Positions 48,739-58,060 of a stretch of 64,000 nucleotides of DNA are shown in pieces. Location: the NCBI GenBank assembly GCA_902575965.1, contig CACGTM010000002.1, positions 79,547 through 143,546 on the forward strand. The letters run 5' to 3'. A program made the translations under genes and the position numbers. Each line of letters opens with the position of its first letter. Within the stretch, counting starts at the first letter, position 1. Below the pieces are notes generated by a model. That model made no database searches. It was not told the DNA's origin and worked only from the letters and a program-made list of their open reading frames with translations. This DNA comes from an uncultured Alphaproteobacteria bacterium. GTDB lineage: Bacteria > Pseudomonadota > Alphaproteobacteria > Rhodospirillales > Rhodospirillaceae.

Positions 48739-48798
48739 AGGTATATTCCTTTAAATACATTATATTATAAGTTTATTTGAAATTACGGGGCTAATAAT

Positions 48799-49779
48799 AT
48801 GTCAAAAAAAATAATAGTAAAAGAAAGAGGTGGACCAGACTCAATGAAAATTGTTGATAATGTCTTAAATGAAACGCCTAAGGATTGTGTAAAAATTAAA
48901 CATGATCTTATCGGAGTAAATTTTATAGATACTTATCATCGTTCGGGTTTGTATCCAATCGATACGAACTCTTTCACTCCTGGTATGGAAGCGATAGGAT
49001 ATATTACTGAAATAGGCGATAATGTGGAAGATTTTAAAGTTGGCGACAAAGTTTGTTACGGTAATGGTCCTATTGGTTCCTATTGTTCTGAAAGGATAAT
49101 GGAAAAAGAAACGGTCTTTAAAATACCCAATTATATAGACGATAAATCACTGGCCGGTTCTGTTCTAAGATACCTCACTGTTTGGTACTTAGTTGAAAAA
49201 CTATATAAATTAACAAAAGAAGATGTCGTTCTTTTTCATGCTGCAGCAGGTGGTGTTGGCCTTCTTTTTTGCCAATGGGTGAAGACAGTTGGTGCAACAA
49301 TAATTGGTACTGTAAGCTCAGATGAAAAAGGACAACTTGCCAAAAAGTTTGGTTGTGATTATGTAATCAACTATAAGAATGAAAACTTTCAGAAAGAAGT
49401 AAATAAAATAACAGACAAAAAAGGAGTGTCTGTGGTTTATGATGGAGTGGGTAAAAATACATTTCACGAATCACTTAAGTGTCTTAGCAAAAAAGGTCTT
49501 ATGGTTTCATTCGGAAATGCTTCTGGCCCGGCACCAGATTTAAATGTTAGCTCATTAGGTCCCTTAGGTTCTCTTTTTGTAACTCGTCCTACTCTTCTTG
49601 ATTATACAAATAATAGAAAGGATTTAGAAGAAGCTTTCCTTAAAATTTTTTCACTAATAAAAGATAAGAAAATTACTTCCAACGTTGGACAAGTTTACCC
49701 GCTTGAAAAGTGCTCGCTCGCACATCACGACTTAGAAAATCGTCTAACCAAAGGATCGACGGTTCTTAGTGTTAAATAA
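48799..49779 (+). CDS. NADPH:quinone oxidoreductase-family protein (zinc-free MDR)
   Basis: 326-residue medium-chain dehydrogenase/reductase of the quinone-reductase type. IGVNFIDTYHRSGLYP and GMEAIGYITEIGDNVEDFKVGDKV are typical of the catalytic domain, and the nucleotide-binding motif is HAAAGGVGLLFCQW. No zinc-ligand cysteine cluster is seen. It reduces quinones or related carbonyls; the real substrate is unknown. It is the only plus-strand gene between mnmE and rho and interrupts an otherwise uniform minus-strand block. Confidence 0.88.
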   Translation: MSKKIIVKERGGPDSMKIVDNVLNETPKDCVKIKHDLIGVNFIDTYHRSGLYPIDTNSFTPGMEAIGYITEIGDNVEDFKVGDKVCYGNGPIGSYCSERIMEKETVFKIPNYIDDKSLAGSVLRYLTVWYLVEKLYKLTKEDVVLFHAAAGGVGLLFCQWVKTVGATIIGTVSSDEKGQLAKKFGCDYVINYKNENFQKEVNKITDKKGVSVVYDGVGKNTFHESLKCLSKKGLMVSFGNASGPAPDLNVSSLGPLGSLFVTRPTLLDYTNNRKDLEEAFLKIFSLIKDKKITSNVGQVYPLEKCSLAHHDLENRLTKGSTVLSVK

Positions 49780-49784
49780 TAGGG

Positions 49785-51041
49785 TCACTGATTCATTCTT
49801 TCAAAAAAATCAGCATTGTTTTTCGACTCCTTAAGTTTATCTATTAGAAACTCCATACCATCTTGAGTACCCATTGGATCTAGTATCCTTCTAAGCATCC
49901 ACATTTTAGATAAATTGGATTGATCTACCAGAAGCTCTTCTTTTCTTGTTCCTGACTTTTGTATGTCTATGGCTGGGAAAATTCTTTTGTCTGCAAGTTT
50001 TCTCTCCATAACTATTTCTGAATTACCTGTACCTTTAAACTCTTCAAAAATAACTTCATCCATTCTGCTTCCTGTTTCTATTAGGGCCGTGGCTATTATT
50101 GTTAATGAGCCACCCTCCTCAACATTTCTAGCTGCTCCAAAAAATCTTTTTGGTCTTTGCAAAGCATTAGCATCAACACCACCTGTTAATACCTTTCCCG
50201 ATGATGGTACTACTGTATTATAAGCCCTAGCTAATCTTGTTATTGAGTCCAACAAAATAACAACGTCTCTCTTATGTTCAACAAGTCTCTTTGCTTTTTC
50301 AATAACCATTTCGGCTACTTGAACATGGCGTGATGCTGGTTCATCGAATGTTGAACTAACAACTTCACCGTTCACCGTTCTATCCATATCAGTTACTTCT
50401 TCTGGTCTTTCATCTATAAGAAGGACAATTAGATAAACTTCCGGTTGATTTTTTGCGATAGAGTGAGCAATATTCTGAAGCATAACCGTTTTCCCAGCTC
50501 TTGGGGGTGCAGTCAGAAGAGCTCTTTGACCTTTACCTAAAGGTGATACAATTTCTATTACTCTACCTGTTATTTCTTTAGAGCCCGGATCTTCAATTTC
50601 CATTTCAAGTTTAGATTCTGGGTAAAGAGGAGTTAAATTATCAAAGTTTATTCTATGTCTTACTGATTCTGGGTCTTCAAAATTAACTTTATTTAATTTA
50701 AGCAAGGCAAAATATCTCTCACCATCTTTTGGTGAACGTATTTCACCCTCAACTGTATCACCTGTTCTAAGACCAAATCTTCTAACTTGATTAGGAGAAA
50801 CATATATGTCATCTGGACCAGATAAGTAATTAGATTCAGGAGAACGTAGGAATCCAAAACCATCCTGTAATATTTCAAGGACTCCGTCACCAACAATAGC
50901 TTGTTCGTTTTCTGCAAGCTTTTTTAAAATAGAAAATAACATATCCTGTTTTCTAAGGTTTGAGGCATTTTCGATACCCATATCCTCAGCAAAGGAAAGC
51001 AATTCCGGTGGAGATTTCTTTTTTAACTCTTTTAAATGCAC
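49785..51041 (-). CDS. rho: Transcription termination factor Rho
   Basis: Hexameric RNA helicase/ATPase of factor-dependent termination. 418 residues: an N-terminal helical region ([20 protein letters not shown]), the RNA-binding CSD (about 50-125, [14 protein letters not shown]), and the ATPase with Walker [13 protein letters not shown] and Walker [17 protein letters not shown]. Gene order rho next to mnmE/ppsR is alphaproteobacterial. hemE, hemH and related genes usually between rho and the origin are not seen here. Confidence 0.97.
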   Translation of the reverse strand: MHLKELKKKSPPELLSFAEDMGIENASNLRKQDMLFSILKKLAENEQAIVGDGVLEILQDGFGFLRSPESNYLSGPDDIYVSPNQVRRFGLRTGDTVEGEIRSPKDGERYFALLKLNKVNFEDPESVRHRINFDNLTPLYPESKLEMEIEDPGSKEITGRVIEIVSPLGKGQRALLTAPPRAGKTVMLQNIAHSIAKNQPEVYLIVLLIDERPEEVTDMDRTVNGEVVSSTFDEPASRHVQVAEMVIEKAKRLVEHKRDVVILLDSITRLARAYNTVVPSSGKVLTGGVDANALQRPKRFFGAARNVEEGGSLTIIATALIETGSRMDEVIFEEFKGTGNSEIVMERKLADKRIFPAIDIQKSGTRKEELLVDQSNLSKMWMLRRILDPMGTQDGMEFLIDKLKESKNNADFFERMNQ

Positions 51042-51451
51042 GATTTATATTGAAACTATTATAGAGATTGAGAATGAATTCATGGAGAGATTTAAATATT
51101 TATATACCGTTACAGAACAAAATATTATCTGTCAATAAAATTTTTTAATGAATTATATACTAATACTAAAAGAAATATAGATGTTGTTGTTGTTGTTAAT
51201 GTGAAAATAAAGGATTAAAACTTATAAAGAATAATAAAAAAGTAGATAATAGAAAAAGATAAAAATTTAAAGAATAAGATTATGAAATTAAACAATTATA
51301 AATAAAAAGAAAAAAACTCACATAATTAACATAATTAATGAGAAAATAGTTAACATTGGAAAAAAAGTGGATGAAATAAGCAAAAGTGTTTACAAAAATA
51401 GACTTATGAAAGAAAGGCTTTTTTTCCACAGGTTATAAAAAGATAAAAAAC
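51042..51451. other. Predicted chromosomal replication origin (oriC)
   Basis: This 410-bp gap has no gene. It lies between rho, transcribed leftwards, and ppsR, transcribed rightwards. In Caulobacter and many other alphaproteobacteria the origin is next to the ppsR (DUF299) gene. The gap is almost wholly A/T. It contains a relaxed DnaA-box match TTTTCCACA (51422-51430), a one-mismatch reverse match TGTGAAAAT (51200-51208) and a poorer one at 51366-51374. It also has a tandem 9-mer CATAATTAA (51321-51338) and a GTT repeat at about 51183-51197. Gene orientations diverge from it. The boxes alone are weak; position carries most of the weight. Confidence 0.65.
51321..51338. repeat. Tandem CATAATTAA 9-mers (possible origin unwinding element)
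   Basis: Two exact, head-to-tail copies of CATAATTAA lie in the predicted oriC. AT-rich direct repeats are a common form of the DNA-unwinding element. They could equally be chance in DNA this AT-rich. Confidence 0.5.
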
Positions 51452-52264
51452 ATGTCAAATAAACATAATATTCATCTAATCTCAGATTCATCAGGAGAAA
51501 CAGTAAACGGAGTCGTTAGAGCATGCTTAGTGCAGTATGATCAAGAAATGGTACATCAACACGAATGGTGGTTGATAAGAACAGAACAACAAATGAAAAA
51601 GGCCTTGCAAGGTATAGAGAACCATCCTGGTATTGTGGTTTTCACATTAGTTGATCCAACAATAAAACTTCAACTAGAAGAAGGTTGCGAAAAATTGGGC
51701 GTCCCCTATATCTCTATTTTGGACCCAATCTTGAGTATTATGGACAATGCATTTAAATCAAAAGGTGATCATCAAATAGGAAAGCAACACAACCTAGATG
51801 CAGATTATTTTGAGCGAATAAAAGCGATTCAATTTGCAATGGATTTCGATGATGGCCAACGAATAACAATGATAGATGAAGCTGACATTGTTCTTGTGGG
51901 AGTATCGAGAACGTCTAAAACTCCTACGTGCATGTATCTTGCTAATAGAGGATATAAGGTCGCTAATATTCCATTGGTCCCTGGACAAACTCATTCGTCT
52001 GAAGTTTTCTCAAACCCTCACACTTTTTTCGTAGGATTAGTTTGTGATCCAAAAAATTTATCCGACATTAGACAAAACAGGCTGAAAATGATGAAGGAAG
52101 ATAGGCACATAGATTATGCAGATATGCAGTATGTAAAAGAGGAAGTGGCTAACTCAAGAAAATTATTTAGAAAGAATAATTGGCCTGTGATTGATGTAAC
52201 ACGCAAGTCTATTGAAGAAACTGCTGCATCTATAATACAGTTATATAATTCTAGAATAAATTAA
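51452..52264 (+). CDS. ppsR: Pyruvate, phosphate dikinase / PEP synthase regulatory protein (DUF299)
   Basis: Bifunctional kinase/pyrophosphorylase that switches PPDK or PEP synthetase activity by ADP-dependent phosphorylation. 270 residues. HLISDSSGETVNGVVRACL is the N-terminal signature, and GVSRTSKTPTCMYLANRGYKV contains the P-loop-like GVSRTSKTP motif. It is the standard first gene to the right of the alphaproteobacterial origin. The maf gene usually following it is absent; aroE comes 12 bp later. Confidence 0.95.
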   Translation: MSNKHNIHLISDSSGETVNGVVRACLVQYDQEMVHQHEWWLIRTEQQMKKALQGIENHPGIVVFTLVDPTIKLQLEEGCEKLGVPYISILDPILSIMDNAFKSKGDHQIGKQHNLDADYFERIKAIQFAMDFDDGQRITMIDEADIVLVGVSRTSKTPTCMYLANRGYKVANIPLVPGQTHSSEVFSNPHTFFVGLVCDPKNLSDIRQNRLKMMKEDRHIDYADMQYVKEEVANSRKLFRKNNWPVIDVTRKSIEETAASIIQLYNSRIN

Positions 52265-52276
52265 AAAGATATTTAG

Positions 52277-53122
52277 ATGAAAAAACCAGAATCAATAAAA
52301 TTAGCGGGTGTTTTAGGCAATCCAATATCACACTCACTGTCTCCGCACCTTCATGGGTTTTGGATTAATAAATATTCAGTTAATGGTTATTATATTCCTT
52401 TATTGGTTAATAGGACTGAGATAGGGAAATCATTAGATGCTTTAAAGACATTAGGTTTTCGTGGAGCAAATGTTACTATTCCATTTAAAGAGGAGGTAAT
52501 TAAATATATTGATTACATAAGCGAAACAGATGCAAAAATTGGAGCAGTAAATACTCTTTCAATAAACATCAAAGGAGAAATAACAGGGTTAAACACTGAT
52601 GTATATGGTTTTTTAAAAAACCTTGAAAAATCAATACCTCAATGGGAAAAGTTTGTAGATAATATTGTGGTGATTGGTGCAGGTGGAGCATCAAGGGCAG
52701 TTGTTTCTGCGCTAAAACATAAAAAGATTGAATCTAAAAAAATAGTAAATCGATCAGCGCAAAGAGCAAATTTTATTAAAGACCAAATCGATGAAAATCT
52801 AGAGATAATAAGCTGGAGCCAGCTAGACGAAGTTTTAGAAAACTGTGATTTATTAATAAACACTACTCCTTTAGGTATGAATGGTCAGCCCCCACTAAAT
52901 ATTAGGGTCGATTTGATGAATAAAGGCTCCATAGTTTATGATCTCGTGTATACCCCGTTAGAAACGAATTTAATAAAATCTGCAAAAGAAAATAATTTAC
53001 AAACTGTTAGCGGACTTGGAATGTTAATATTTCAGGCCATAAAAGGTTTCGAGGAATGGTTTGGAAAAAAACCTCAGGCGGATGAGGCAACAAGTTTATT
53101 CTTAAAAAGAATTCTTCAATGA
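52277..53122 (+). CDS. aroE: Shikimate dehydrogenase AroE
   Basis: NADPH-dependent step of the shikimate pathway. 281 residues. LGNPISHSLSPHLHGFW binds shikimate, NVTIPFKEEV carries the catalytic Lys, and VIGAGGASRAVVSAL is the nucleotide-binding loop. NTTPLGMNG and the C-terminal GLGMLIFQAIKGFEEW are typical. It overlaps coaE by 4 bp (ATGA). Confidence 0.95.
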   Translation: MKKPESIKLAGVLGNPISHSLSPHLHGFWINKYSVNGYYIPLLVNRTEIGKSLDALKTLGFRGANVTIPFKEEVIKYIDYISETDAKIGAVNTLSINIKGEITGLNTDVYGFLKNLEKSIPQWEKFVDNIVVIGAGGASRAVVSALKHKKIESKKIVNRSAQRANFIKDQIDENLEIISWSQLDEVLENCDLLINTTPLGMNGQPPLNIRVDLMNKGSIVYDLVYTPLETNLIKSAKENNLQTVSGLGMLIFQAIKGFEEWFGKKPQADEATSLFLKRILQ

Positions 53123-53748
53123 GAATAGTTAGAAAGTTTAAAAAAAAACGTTATTCTAAATCTACTAAAATAATCATAATTACAGGCTCTATTGGTATGG
53201 GCAAATCAACAACATTGTCTCTATTCAAATATTTAGGTTACCCTTTTTTTGATGCAGATTATTTTGCAAGAAAGGTGGTTGAGACTAATACAAAAGGTTT
53301 TCAAAAAATCAGTAAAACTTTTCCAAGCGTTATAAAAAAAGATAGTATTGACCGAAAAGCATTAGGGGAAATTGTTTTTTCAGATCCGAAGGATCTTGAA
53401 AGGTTAGAAAGAATTATTCATCCACAAATCAAAAAAGAACGAGAACGTTTTATAAGAATTCATAGAGTGAAAAGATCCAAAATAATAGTTCTCGACATTC
53501 CTCTTTTTTTTGAAAAAGAAAATGATAATTCATACTCAAATATATTTGTTATAACAGCACCTAGTTTTATTCAAAAACAGAGAGTATTAAGACGTATAGG
53601 TATGAACAAAGATAAATTTATTAATATATTAAATACACAGATTCCAGATATTAGGAAAAGGCAGAGAGGCTCTCAGGTTATTCAGAGTGGACTTGGAAAG
53701 CGATTTGTATTAAAAAAAATTAGATTCTTAAAAACAAAACTAGATTAA
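53119..53748 (+). CDS. coaE: Dephospho-CoA kinase CoaE
   Basis: Last step of CoA synthesis. 209 residues, with P-loop GSIGMGKST near residues 22-30, FDADYFARKVV, and a conserved HP segment IIHPQIKKER, followed by LDIPLFFEKE. The 17-residue basic N-terminus before the Walker strand is a little long; a later start has no better ribosome-binding site, so the coupled ATGA start is kept. It pairs with aroE and dnaQ as in other alphaproteobacteria. Confidence 0.94.
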   Translation: MRIVRKFKKKRYSKSTKIIIITGSIGMGKSTTLSLFKYLGYPFFDADYFARKVVETNTKGFQKISKTFPSVIKKDSIDRKALGEIVFSDPKDLERLERIIHPQIKKERERFIRIHRVKRSKIIVLDIPLFFEKENDNSYSNIFVITAPSFIQKQRVLRRIGMNKDKFINILNTQIPDIRKRQRGSQVIQSGLGKRFVLKKIRFLKTKLD

Positions 53749-53755
53749 TTAATAA

Positions 53756-54436
53756 ATGAGAGAAATTATTCTCGATACTGAGACTACTGGTTTAGATCCA
53801 ACAAAAGGCCATAAAATTGTAGAAATTGGTTGTGTTGAGATATGGAATAAGCTGCCGACTGGTAAAACCTTTCATAGATATATAAACCCCGAAAGGGATG
53901 TGCCTAAAGAAGCTCAAAATGTTCATGGACTATCCGAGGAGTTTCTATCTGATAAGCCTAAATTCAAAGAGATCTGCGATGATTTTTTAGCTTTCGTTTC
54001 AAATTCTGCAATAGTTGCACATAATGCAAATTTCGACATGAAGTTTATAATCTCAGAGCTTGAGGCTGCTGGGAAGGATCAACTTAAAGTAAATAAAGTT
54101 ATTGATACAGTCAAAATAGCAAGGTCAAAATACCCGGGTTCATCCGTGAGCCTAGACGCATTATGTAAAAGATTTAAAATAGATTTATCTGATAGGTCTA
54201 AGCACGGTGCACTTCTTGACGCATCTTTGCTCTCATCTGTGTATCTTGAGCTGTGTGGCGGAAGGCAGGGAGCATTAGATGTGTCTAATAAAGAAAAATC
54301 AAATGGACCTAGTGAAGATTTCAAAAGTAAGACTACAAAAAGAGAAAGCAGAAATTTTTCTTTGTCTAATGATGAGATCGATTGTCATAAAAAATTTATC
54401 ACTGAAAAAATACCTAATTCTCTTTGGAATTACTAA
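53756..54436 (+). CDS. dnaQ: DNA polymerase III epsilon subunit (proofreading exonuclease)
   Basis: 3'-5' exonuclease of the replicative polymerase. 226 residues. DEDDh motifs: ExoI LDTETTGLDP (about 6-15), ExoII VAHNANFDMKF, ExoIII HGALLDASLLSSVYLELCGG. The C-terminal tail that binds the alpha subunit (about 185-226) is present. It ends 6 bp from the convergent secB. Confidence 0.95.
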   Translation: MREIILDTETTGLDPTKGHKIVEIGCVEIWNKLPTGKTFHRYINPERDVPKEAQNVHGLSEEFLSDKPKFKEICDDFLAFVSNSAIVAHNANFDMKFIISELEAAGKDQLKVNKVIDTVKIARSKYPGSSVSLDALCKRFKIDLSDRSKHGALLDASLLSSVYLELCGGRQGALDVSNKEKSNGPSEDFKSKTTKRESRNFSLSNDEIDCHKKFITEKIPNSLWNY

Positions 54437-54442
54437 CCTTTC

Positions 54443-54934
54443 TTAAATAATAGATCTTTCTTTTTCGGAAGCGTATTTTTTTAGATAGATGTCCTTGAAG
54501 TCGACTATTTGGAGCATCAGGGGTGGAAAGCCACCTTGTATGGTTATATCCGAAACAATTTTTCTTGCGAAAGGAAACATTAATCTGGGTGTTTCAATTA
54601 GGAGCATAGGCTTAATGTGCTCCTCTGAAATATCGCCTATCTTAATTACTGCAGCATACGAAAGCTCTAGTATAAATACAGTTTTTTGTGCAATTGTTGC
54701 CTCAGAGTGAATTTTTAAAATTACTTCGTGTTGATTTTCTTTAAGTTCTTCTGTTTCACATTCAATCTCAACTGGAATATCTGGCATATTTTGTCTTAGG
54801 TCTTGAAAAATTTGTGGAGAACTTGGCGTCTCAAAGGATAAATCTTTCACATATTGAGCTAAAAGCTCGATTGGAGAAACCGGATTTCTTACTGTGAAAC
54901 CCTCTTGATTTGCGTTAGTTTTTTTGTCAGTCAT
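54443..54934 (-). CDS. secB: Protein-export chaperone SecB
   Basis: Tetrameric cytoplasmic chaperone that keeps preproteins unfolded for SecA. 163 residues, with the core QYVKDLSFETPSSPQIF and VILKIHSEATIAQKTVFILELSYA, and the C-terminal FPFARKIVSDITIQGGFPPLML, all diagnostic. It is convergent with dnaQ, as in Caulobacter. Confidence 0.96.
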   Translation of the reverse strand: MTDKKTNANQEGFTVRNPVSPIELLAQYVKDLSFETPSSPQIFQDLRQNMPDIPVEIECETEELKENQHEVILKIHSEATIAQKTVFILELSYAAVIKIGDISEEHIKPMLLIETPRLMFPFARKIVSDITIQGGFPPLMLQIVDFKDIYLKKYASEKERSII

Positions 54935-54967
54935 TTAAGTCTCAAATCATATTTAAAAAAAAAGATT

Positions 54968-55405
54968 TTATTTTTGTTCATCTAAGGGAACATAATCAAC
55001 ATCAATCACCTGGCTTCTAACCGTTGAGTCATTTATATTCTGGTTTATTATATTAAAGATCCTTTTGTTTAATGACTTATACAAAATATTTTGGCAAAAA
55101 GGTAAGAAAATAAATAATGATATTAAATCTGTTAAAAACCCAGGAAAGACAAGAAACACTCCACCTAAGATTACGCAAAAGTGATAAAAAATCTTTTTTG
55201 TTTGAAGTTCAGACCCTTTGAGACGATCATTGAGGCTAAAAAATCCTACAAAACTGCTATATTTAAGAATATATATACCAATGGCACACATAAAAAGAAG
55301 AGTTAAAAATGTAAGAATAAGTCCAACTAATGAAGCTATTTGAAAAAATACATATATTTCTAGAAAAGGTAATAATAAAAAAAATAAGAAAAGAAACTTG
55401 TGCAT
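54968..55405 (-). CDS. fxsA: FxsA-family membrane protein
   Basis: Small inner-membrane protein related to FxsA, which in E. coli relieves F exclusion of phage T7; its normal role is unknown. About 145 residues. Two or three hydrophobic segments lie at about 1-25, 30-50 and 75-105. PFLEIYVFFQIASLVGLI and GGVFLVFPGFLTDLISLFIFLP are family signatures. I start at ATG 55405 (MHKFLFLF), with AAGAG upstream, not at the TTG 15 bases earlier. It lies between secB and the divergent Tim44-like gene, as usual. Confidence 0.85.
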   Translation of the reverse strand: MHKFLFLFFLLLPFLEIYVFFQIASLVGLILTFLTLLFMCAIGIYILKYSSFVGFFSLNDRLKGSELQTKKIFYHFCVILGGVFLVFPGFLTDLISLFIFLPFCQNILYKSLNKRIFNIINQNINDSTVRSQVIDVDYVPLDEQK

Positions 55406-55537
55406 GCTTGCTCTTAACAATTTAAAAGCCTATGTTAAACTAAATAATTCTTTAGTAATGATATTATAAATCATTTAGACAAATAATAAAAAATTTTTTA
55501 TGTTCGTACTTCAACTTTAAATAACCGGTTTTAAATT

Positions 55538-56194
55538 ATGGAAAGTTTTCAATTCGTAGATATAATTTTGTTAGCAATGGTAGCTGGTTTCTTAGTTTTG
55601 AGATTGAGAAGCAACCTTGGGCGTAGAACAGGACATGAACAGGGTCACAAAAGTTTTTCATCAGACAAAGTAGTTAGAATAAATAAAAATGATGAAACTC
55701 AAAATTTTGAGAATGATGATGAAGAAAATTTAGTAGATAACGAGATTAATACAGGAATCAGCCAAATAATTAATCACGACCCTGGTTTTAGTATTGATGA
55801 ATTTAAGTCTGGGGCTATAAAAGCTTTTGAGATAATTCTTTATGCATTTGCAAAAAAAGATAAAGAAACACTTGATAGTCTTCTCTCCAAAGATGTTTTC
55901 GATGCATTTGTTGGTTCAATAAACGAAAGAGACGCCGCCGCAGAACTACTGGAAACTAAAATCTTAAGAGTAGAGATATCAAAAATAAATAATGTAGGTG
56001 TGAAAGGTTCCTTAGCATCAATATCTCTAGAGTTTATTAGTGATCAGATAAATCTAATAAGCTCTCAAGATGGTAAATTGATCGATGGTGACCCTGACTG
56101 TATTGAAAATTATAAGGATCAATGGACTTTTCAGAAAAACCTCAACCATAAGGATCCTAACTGGGAGTTAGCATCAACAAAAAGTTTGAGCTAG
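55538..56194 (+). CDS. Tim44-like domain membrane protein
   Basis: 218 residues. A single N-terminal transmembrane segment (about 6-23, DIILLAMVAGFLVLRL) and an acidic linker lead into a C-terminal Tim44-like domain (about 75-218). The domain contains FSIDEFKSGAIKAFEIILYAFAKKDKETLDSLL and ends in DQWTFQKNLNHKDPNWELAST. The family is related to mitochondrial Tim44 and to TimA of Caulobacter. A role at the Sec or outer-membrane assembly interface has been proposed but is not settled. The TTG of mltA follows three bases after its stop. Confidence 0.9.
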   Translation: MESFQFVDIILLAMVAGFLVLRLRSNLGRRTGHEQGHKSFSSDKVVRINKNDETQNFENDDEENLVDNEINTGISQIINHDPGFSIDEFKSGAIKAFEIILYAFAKKDKETLDSLLSKDVFDAFVGSINERDAAAELLETKILRVEISKINNVGVKGSLASISLEFISDQINLISSQDGKLIDGDPDCIENYKDQWTFQKNLNHKDPNWELASTKSLS

Positions 56195-56197
56195 AAC

Positions 56198-57480
56198 TTG
56201 TACAAAATTCTTGTTAGTAGAATAGCTTACTTTTTATTCAAGAGTAAAACACTTCCGCTTTTAGTTTCATCATTTGTGGGGTTTTCTTTTGGTTTATTAG
56301 TGGCGGCAATATATTTTCCCATAGAAATGGAATCTCGATTAGTTAAGTCTCCACAAGTCGTGTCAACTACAGAGATTAAACCTGATGATAGCTATATCAA
56401 AAATATAACTGATGTAACTTACAAGAGGATCAAGTTTCAAGATTTAAACGGTTGGAAATTAGACCAACTTAGTGAAGTTTTACCTTTAATGAAAAAGTCT
56501 TGTTTAAAATTAGCGACAATACAATATGAGAATAAATTCGGCTTGTCAGTAACTAATTGGAGAGATGGCTGCAAGAAAATAATTGATATCAAATCAAAAG
56601 ATGACAATAACCTAATAAAAATGTTTTAGAGTCAAATTTTGATCCCTTTTCAGTATCTAATGGAAAAAATTTTGAAGGAATTTTTACAGGTTATTTCGAA
56701 ATAGTTCTTGATGGTTCTTATACTAAAAATTCTGAATACACTGTTCCTTTGTATGGTGTTCCAAAAGATATGATTACACTTAATAACCGGGCATTTAAGT
56801 TGCCCAATTCAAGCCCAAGCTTAATTGGTCAAGTTGTTGAAAATCAGTTGGTTCCATACGATGATAGAAGAACAATAAAATTAAACCCAGAGTTTAATAA
56901 AAGAGCAAAAGTTCTGGTTTGGGTTAAGGACATTGTTGATGCACACCTACTTCACATTCAAGGCTCTGGGATAATTAAATTCCAAAGTGGAGTATATAAA
57001 AGAATAGGATATGCGGGAAACAATGGAAGAAGTTTCAGGGGTATTGGCAGTATTCTACTTTCAAAAGGACTAATCACAGAAAGTCAGGCTTCTATGCCCG
57101 AAATAGCAAAATGGCTTAAAGCAAACACACATTTATCTTCAAAACTTTTAGATCAAAATCCCAGATATATTTTTTTCCGTTGGACAGGAAAAGATGGGCC
57201 CATTGGTGCTTTTGATATCCCACTAATTCCTGGCAGAAGTTTGGCAATTGATCCTAAATACATACCCTTCGGTGCTCCAATTTGGTTGGAAACAAAAGGA
57301 CCAGACCAAGAGAACATAAATCGACTTGTAGTAGCCCTTGATACAGGAGCTGCAATAAAAGGTCCTGTAAGAGGTGATTATTTTTGGGGAAAAGGAGAGG
57401 ATGCATTCTATAAAGCTGGACGGATGAAATCAAAGGGAAGATATTTTATATTTCTTCCAAAAAATACAACAATTAAGTAA
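56198..57480 (+). pseudogene. mltA: Membrane-bound lytic murein transglycosylase A, frameshifted
   Basis: Lytic transglycosylase of peptidoglycan turnover. The reading frame is in two pieces. The first, 56198-56629 (143 residues, N-terminal transmembrane anchor at about 16-40, then LNGWKLDQLSEVLPLMKKSC), ends at TAG. The rest, in the -1 frame from about 56611 to 57480, continues the family exactly: SNFDPFSVSNGKNFEGIFTGYFE, then PLYGVPKD, then the C-terminal 3D domain VVALDTGAAIKGPVRGDYFWG with the catalytic Asp. The shift must occur between 56611 and 56629; AAAAA at 56617-56621 is the only homopolymer there. One extra A would restore a single 427-residue protein. Mutation, sequencing error and programmed slippage cannot be separated here. 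The ORF-track start at 56749 is a leucine codon inside the gene. Confidence 0.8.
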
Positions 57481-57496
57481 AATTTTTTTATCTATT

Positions 57497-58057
57497 GTGG
57501 CTAAACAGATGAACAGAAATAAAGAAAGAAATATTACATCTACCGAAAAAGAACTATGGGATCAGGTTGTTACTGATGTGAAGTCTTTATCTACAGAAAC
57601 TAAAATCTCTAACATACCTCGTGCAAAAAAAGTAAAAATACCTAATAAACCTCATTATATAAGAACAATAAAAGAAAATATTAGAACAAAAAATAAATTT
57701 AGGAAAATTCAAATTAATGAAATTTGTGATACAGATAAAAGAACATTCATCAAGCTCAAGAGAGGTAAATTAAGAACTGACGCAACTCTTGATCTTCATG
57801 GGTTGACTTTGAATGAAGCATACGCCTCACTAAAAATCTTTTTAGCGTGCTCTCAAGAAAAAAGATTAAGGTGTGTTTTAATCATAACTGGCAAAGGAAT
57901 AAGAAATCCCAACGGAACCGGTATAATTAAATCTAAATTCCCCGAATGGTTAAATGAAGTTACTATCCGTCCCTTAGTCAAATCAGTCTCTCATGCTCAC
58001 AAGAAAGACGGAGGAGATGGTGCATTTTATGTACTTATCAGAAAACGGAGGAAATAA
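57497..58057 (+). CDS. Smr-domain protein
   Basis: 186 residues. A basic N-terminal region (about 1-90) is followed by a Smr domain. LDLHGLTLNEAYASLKIFL, VLIITGKGIRN and the terminal GGDGAFYVLIRK are its three conserved parts. Stand-alone Smr proteins bind or cut nucleic acid, and some act in ribosome rescue. The GTG start at 57497 is weakly supported; an ATG at 57509 is an alternative. It is next to mltA as in other alphaproteobacteria. Confidence 0.88.
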   Translation: MAKQMNRNKERNITSTEKELWDQVVTDVKSLSTETKISNIPRAKKVKIPNKPHYIRTIKENIRTKNKFRKIQINEICDTDKRTFIKLKRGKLRTDATLDLHGLTLNEAYASLKIFLACSQEKRLRCVLIITGKGIRNPNGTGIIKSKFPEWLNEVTIRPLVKSVSHAHKKDGGDGAFYVLIRKRRK

Positions 58058-58060
58058 CTC

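Noticed and set aside
51181-51200. GTT repeat as a CRISPR or coding microsatellite
   Set aside because: Only about five copies of a trinucleotide in the origin gap; no spacer structure and no reading frame.
56749-57480. Treating the ORF beginning at 56749 as a separate gene
   Set aside because: Its start is a leucine codon inside the MltA sequence; clear MltA homology continues upstream in the same frame to about 56611.
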